A stretch of 64,000 nucleotides of DNA from Nocardioides aromaticivorans (lineage in GTDB: Bacteria; Actinomycetota; Actinomycetes; Propionibacteriales; Nocardioidaceae), in assembly GCF_013408525.1 (NCBI RefSeq), contig NZ_JACBZM010000001.1:3038001-3102000 (forward strand), read 5' to 3'. Within the stretch, counting starts at the first letter, position 1. Each line of letters begins with the position of its first letter. The notes beneath the pieces were generated by a model that worked only from the letters and a program-made list of their open reading frames with translations, was not told the DNA's origin and made no database searches. Shown in pieces: positions 62,805-64,000 of the stretch. Made by a program: the position numbers and the translations under genes.

Positions 62805-63743
62805 CTACGCGCGGGCCGTGCGGCGCAGCTCGCCGGGGGACACCCCGAAGCGCTTCTTGAACATCCTGCTGAAGTGCGCCGGGTCCGTGATGCCCCACCG
62901 CTCCGCCACGTGCGCCACCGGCTCCTCGACGGCTGCCTCGAGCAGGTCGCGGTGGACCGCCTGCAGACGCTGCTCCCGCACGTAGCCGGCGACCGTCGCG
63001 TCGTCGTTGGCGAACAGGCGGTGCAGGTAGCTGAGCGAGATGTTGCACGCGGCCGCGACGTCGGCCGGGGTCAGTCGCGGGTCGCCCAGGTTGCGCGCGA
63101 TGAAGGACTTCGCCAGGGAGAGGTTGACCGCCGGCGGGTTGCCGCCGAGCCCGGCCTCCGAGAGCAGCGCGACGTACATGCTGACCATCGCCTGCTGCAG
63201 GGCGAGCTGCTGGGCGGCATCGGCGTCGGAGCTGGCCCGGGCGAGTGAGCAGAGGAAGGGCGCGACCGCAGCGGCGACGCCTCCGCTCGTGGGCAGCGCG
63301 CGTGCGGTCCACTGGCGCTGCACCCGCTCGGGGACGGGCAGCAGCCGCTTGGGCAGCAGGCAGATGGTGAACTGGAAGTCGTCGTCGGTGCGGAACCGGA
63401 ACGGGCGCGTGCTGTCGTAGAGCAGCAGGTCGCCGGCGCGCACCGGCGCGGTGCGGTCGTCCTGCTCGACCAGCGTCTCGCCGTGGTCCATGTGCAGCAG
63501 GTGCAGCACCTCGGGGTCGGTCTGGGCGATGTCGGCGTCGCGACGCTCGAACCGGTGGCGGGTCGCCCGCATCCGGCGCATCCGGATCTCGGCCACGTTG
63601 CCGCCCGCGACCCGGCCGCGCAGCGCATCGCCCGCCGGCTCGACCGCGAGGGGGACGAACTGGTCGCACACGCTGGTGCGCCAGTACTCCGCCCGTTCCG
63701 TGGCGGGCCGGTCCGCGGCACTGATCTCGAACCACTCCGACAT
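62805..63743 (-). CDS. AraC-family transcriptional regulator
   Basis: A 312-residue activator-type protein. The N-terminal half is a cupin-like AraC-binding domain (VRAGDLLLYDSTRPFRFRTDDDFQFT). The C-terminal double HTH reads LTPADVAAACNISLSYLHRLF and VAHVAERWGITDPAHFSRMFKKRFGVSPGELRR. Divergent from the gene starting at 63944, which is probably its target. The gap between contains a near-palindrome at 63870. Confidence 0.93.
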   Translation of the reverse strand: MSEWFEISAADRPATERAEYWRTSVCDQFVPLAVEPAGDALRGRVAGGNVAEIRMRRMRATRHRFERRDADIAQTDPEVLHLLHMDHGETLVEQDDRTAPVRAGDLLLYDSTRPFRFRTDDDFQFTICLLPKRLLPVPERVQRQWTARALPTSGGVAAAVAPFLCSLARASSDADAAQQLALQQAMVSMYVALLSEAGLGGNPPAVNLSLAKSFIARNLGDPRLTPADVAAACNISLSYLHRLFANDDATVAGYVREQRLQAVHRDLLEAAVEEPVAHVAERWGITDPAHFSRMFKKRFGVSPGELRRTARA

Positions 63744-63869
63744 GGCTCAACAGTGAGCGCGCCGTGACCGGCGGTCAAGGGTCCACCTCCCTTTGTGACC
63801 ACCGTCCTGCACCTGCGTCGCCTCGCCTTGACCGTCCCTATCCAGAACCCGGCCGGGGGCCGGTCGGCC

Positions 63870-63887
63870 GTTGACCCCGGGGTCGAC
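63870..63887. promoter_or_regulatory. Near-perfect palindrome in the AraC divergent gap
   Basis: GTTGACCCCGGGGTCGAC, 9-bp arms with one mismatch, 57 bases upstream of the gene at 63944. Possible operator; no second copy seen. Confidence 0.35.
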
Positions 63888-63943
63888 GGGGGCGTTCGCT
63901 CTGCCGCCAGGGAACGACCGACAGAGCATCAGGAGGAACTGCC

Positions 63944-64000
63944 ATGGACCTGCCGTCCCGAGCGGCGATCGACGACCTGGCGGACGAGCTGCGGCTCGGC
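63944..64000 (+). CDS. Start of an unidentified gene cut by the window edge
   Basis: Strong AGGAGGA at 63931-63937 followed by ATG at 63944. Nineteen residues are visible (MDLPSRAAIDDLADELRLG), too few to name. It is divergent from the AraC regulator. Confidence 0.75.
   Translation, partial: MDLPSRAAIDDLADELRLG

Overview
The window is very GC-rich DNA from a high-GC actinobacterium. Genes are tightly packed, with many ATGA and GTGA stop/start overlaps and many GTG starts. The combination of ROK regulators, ribose-type ABC importers, F420 biochemistry and large catabolic clusters fits a Nocardioides-like soil organism. The genus is an inference; no rRNA or tRNA gene is present to settle it.

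Region 1 (1-4000) is glycogen and alpha-glucan metabolism: the 3' part of phosphoglucomutase converging on a glgC-glgA operon. Region 2 (4230-22937) is a sugar-utilisation locus. It holds two ROK regulators, a complete ribose/xylose-type ABC importer, a Gfo/Idh/MocA dehydrogenase, xylose isomerase, a 2029-residue secreted ThuA/sorbosone-dehydrogenase/PKD protein, a TIM-barrel isomerase, a protein made of four XRE-like helix-turn-helix domains, and xylulokinase. A XylR-like operator precedes the second ROK gene.

Region 3 (22982-31451) is an ebo-type metabolite-traffic cluster. It encodes an inositol-3-phosphate-synthase-like cyclase, a UbiA prenyltransferase (EboC-like), a TIM-barrel protein, EboA, EboB (TatD-like), EboE, EboF, a short polyprenyl diphosphate synthase and a CopC-like copper protein. 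The usual dehydroquinate-synthase-like EboD is absent, and the inositol-phosphate-synthase-like gene may take its place. I consider this the most interesting undescribed system in the window.

Region 4 (31572-37466, minus strand) is a second ribose-type ABC importer joined to a class II HDAC/acetylpolyamine amidohydrolase-like enzyme and a LuxR-type regulator.

Region 5 (37619-57551) is a large nitrogen/aromatic catabolic regulon. It holds a Tat-exported amidase, a gamma-glutamyl hydrolase, a MarR regulator, an APC permease, a glutamine-synthetase-like gamma-glutamyl-amine ligase, a phthalate-dioxygenase-type reductase, a Rieske-oxygenase-like protein that has lost most metal ligands, a P450, a homoprotocatechuate-type meta-cleavage set (aldehyde dehydrogenase, extradiol dioxygenase, FAH-family isomerase/decarboxylase), luciferase-like monooxygenases, and an F420:NADP oxidoreductase. 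Six copies of a 20-bp palindrome (consensus ATCGTTCGGNTCCGAACGAT) lie in its three main promoter regions. They probably mark the binding sites of one regulator, most simply the MarR protein.

Region 6 (57650-64000) holds a CaiB-type CoA transferase, a DJ-1/PfpI protein, a second acetoacetate-decarboxylase-fold protein, and a TetR gene with four copies or variants of its likely operator shared with an Old Yellow Enzyme. It ends with two tiny coupled ORFs, an AraC regulator, and the start of an unidentified gene at the window edge. No CRISPR array, insertion sequence, tRNA or rRNA gene was seen.
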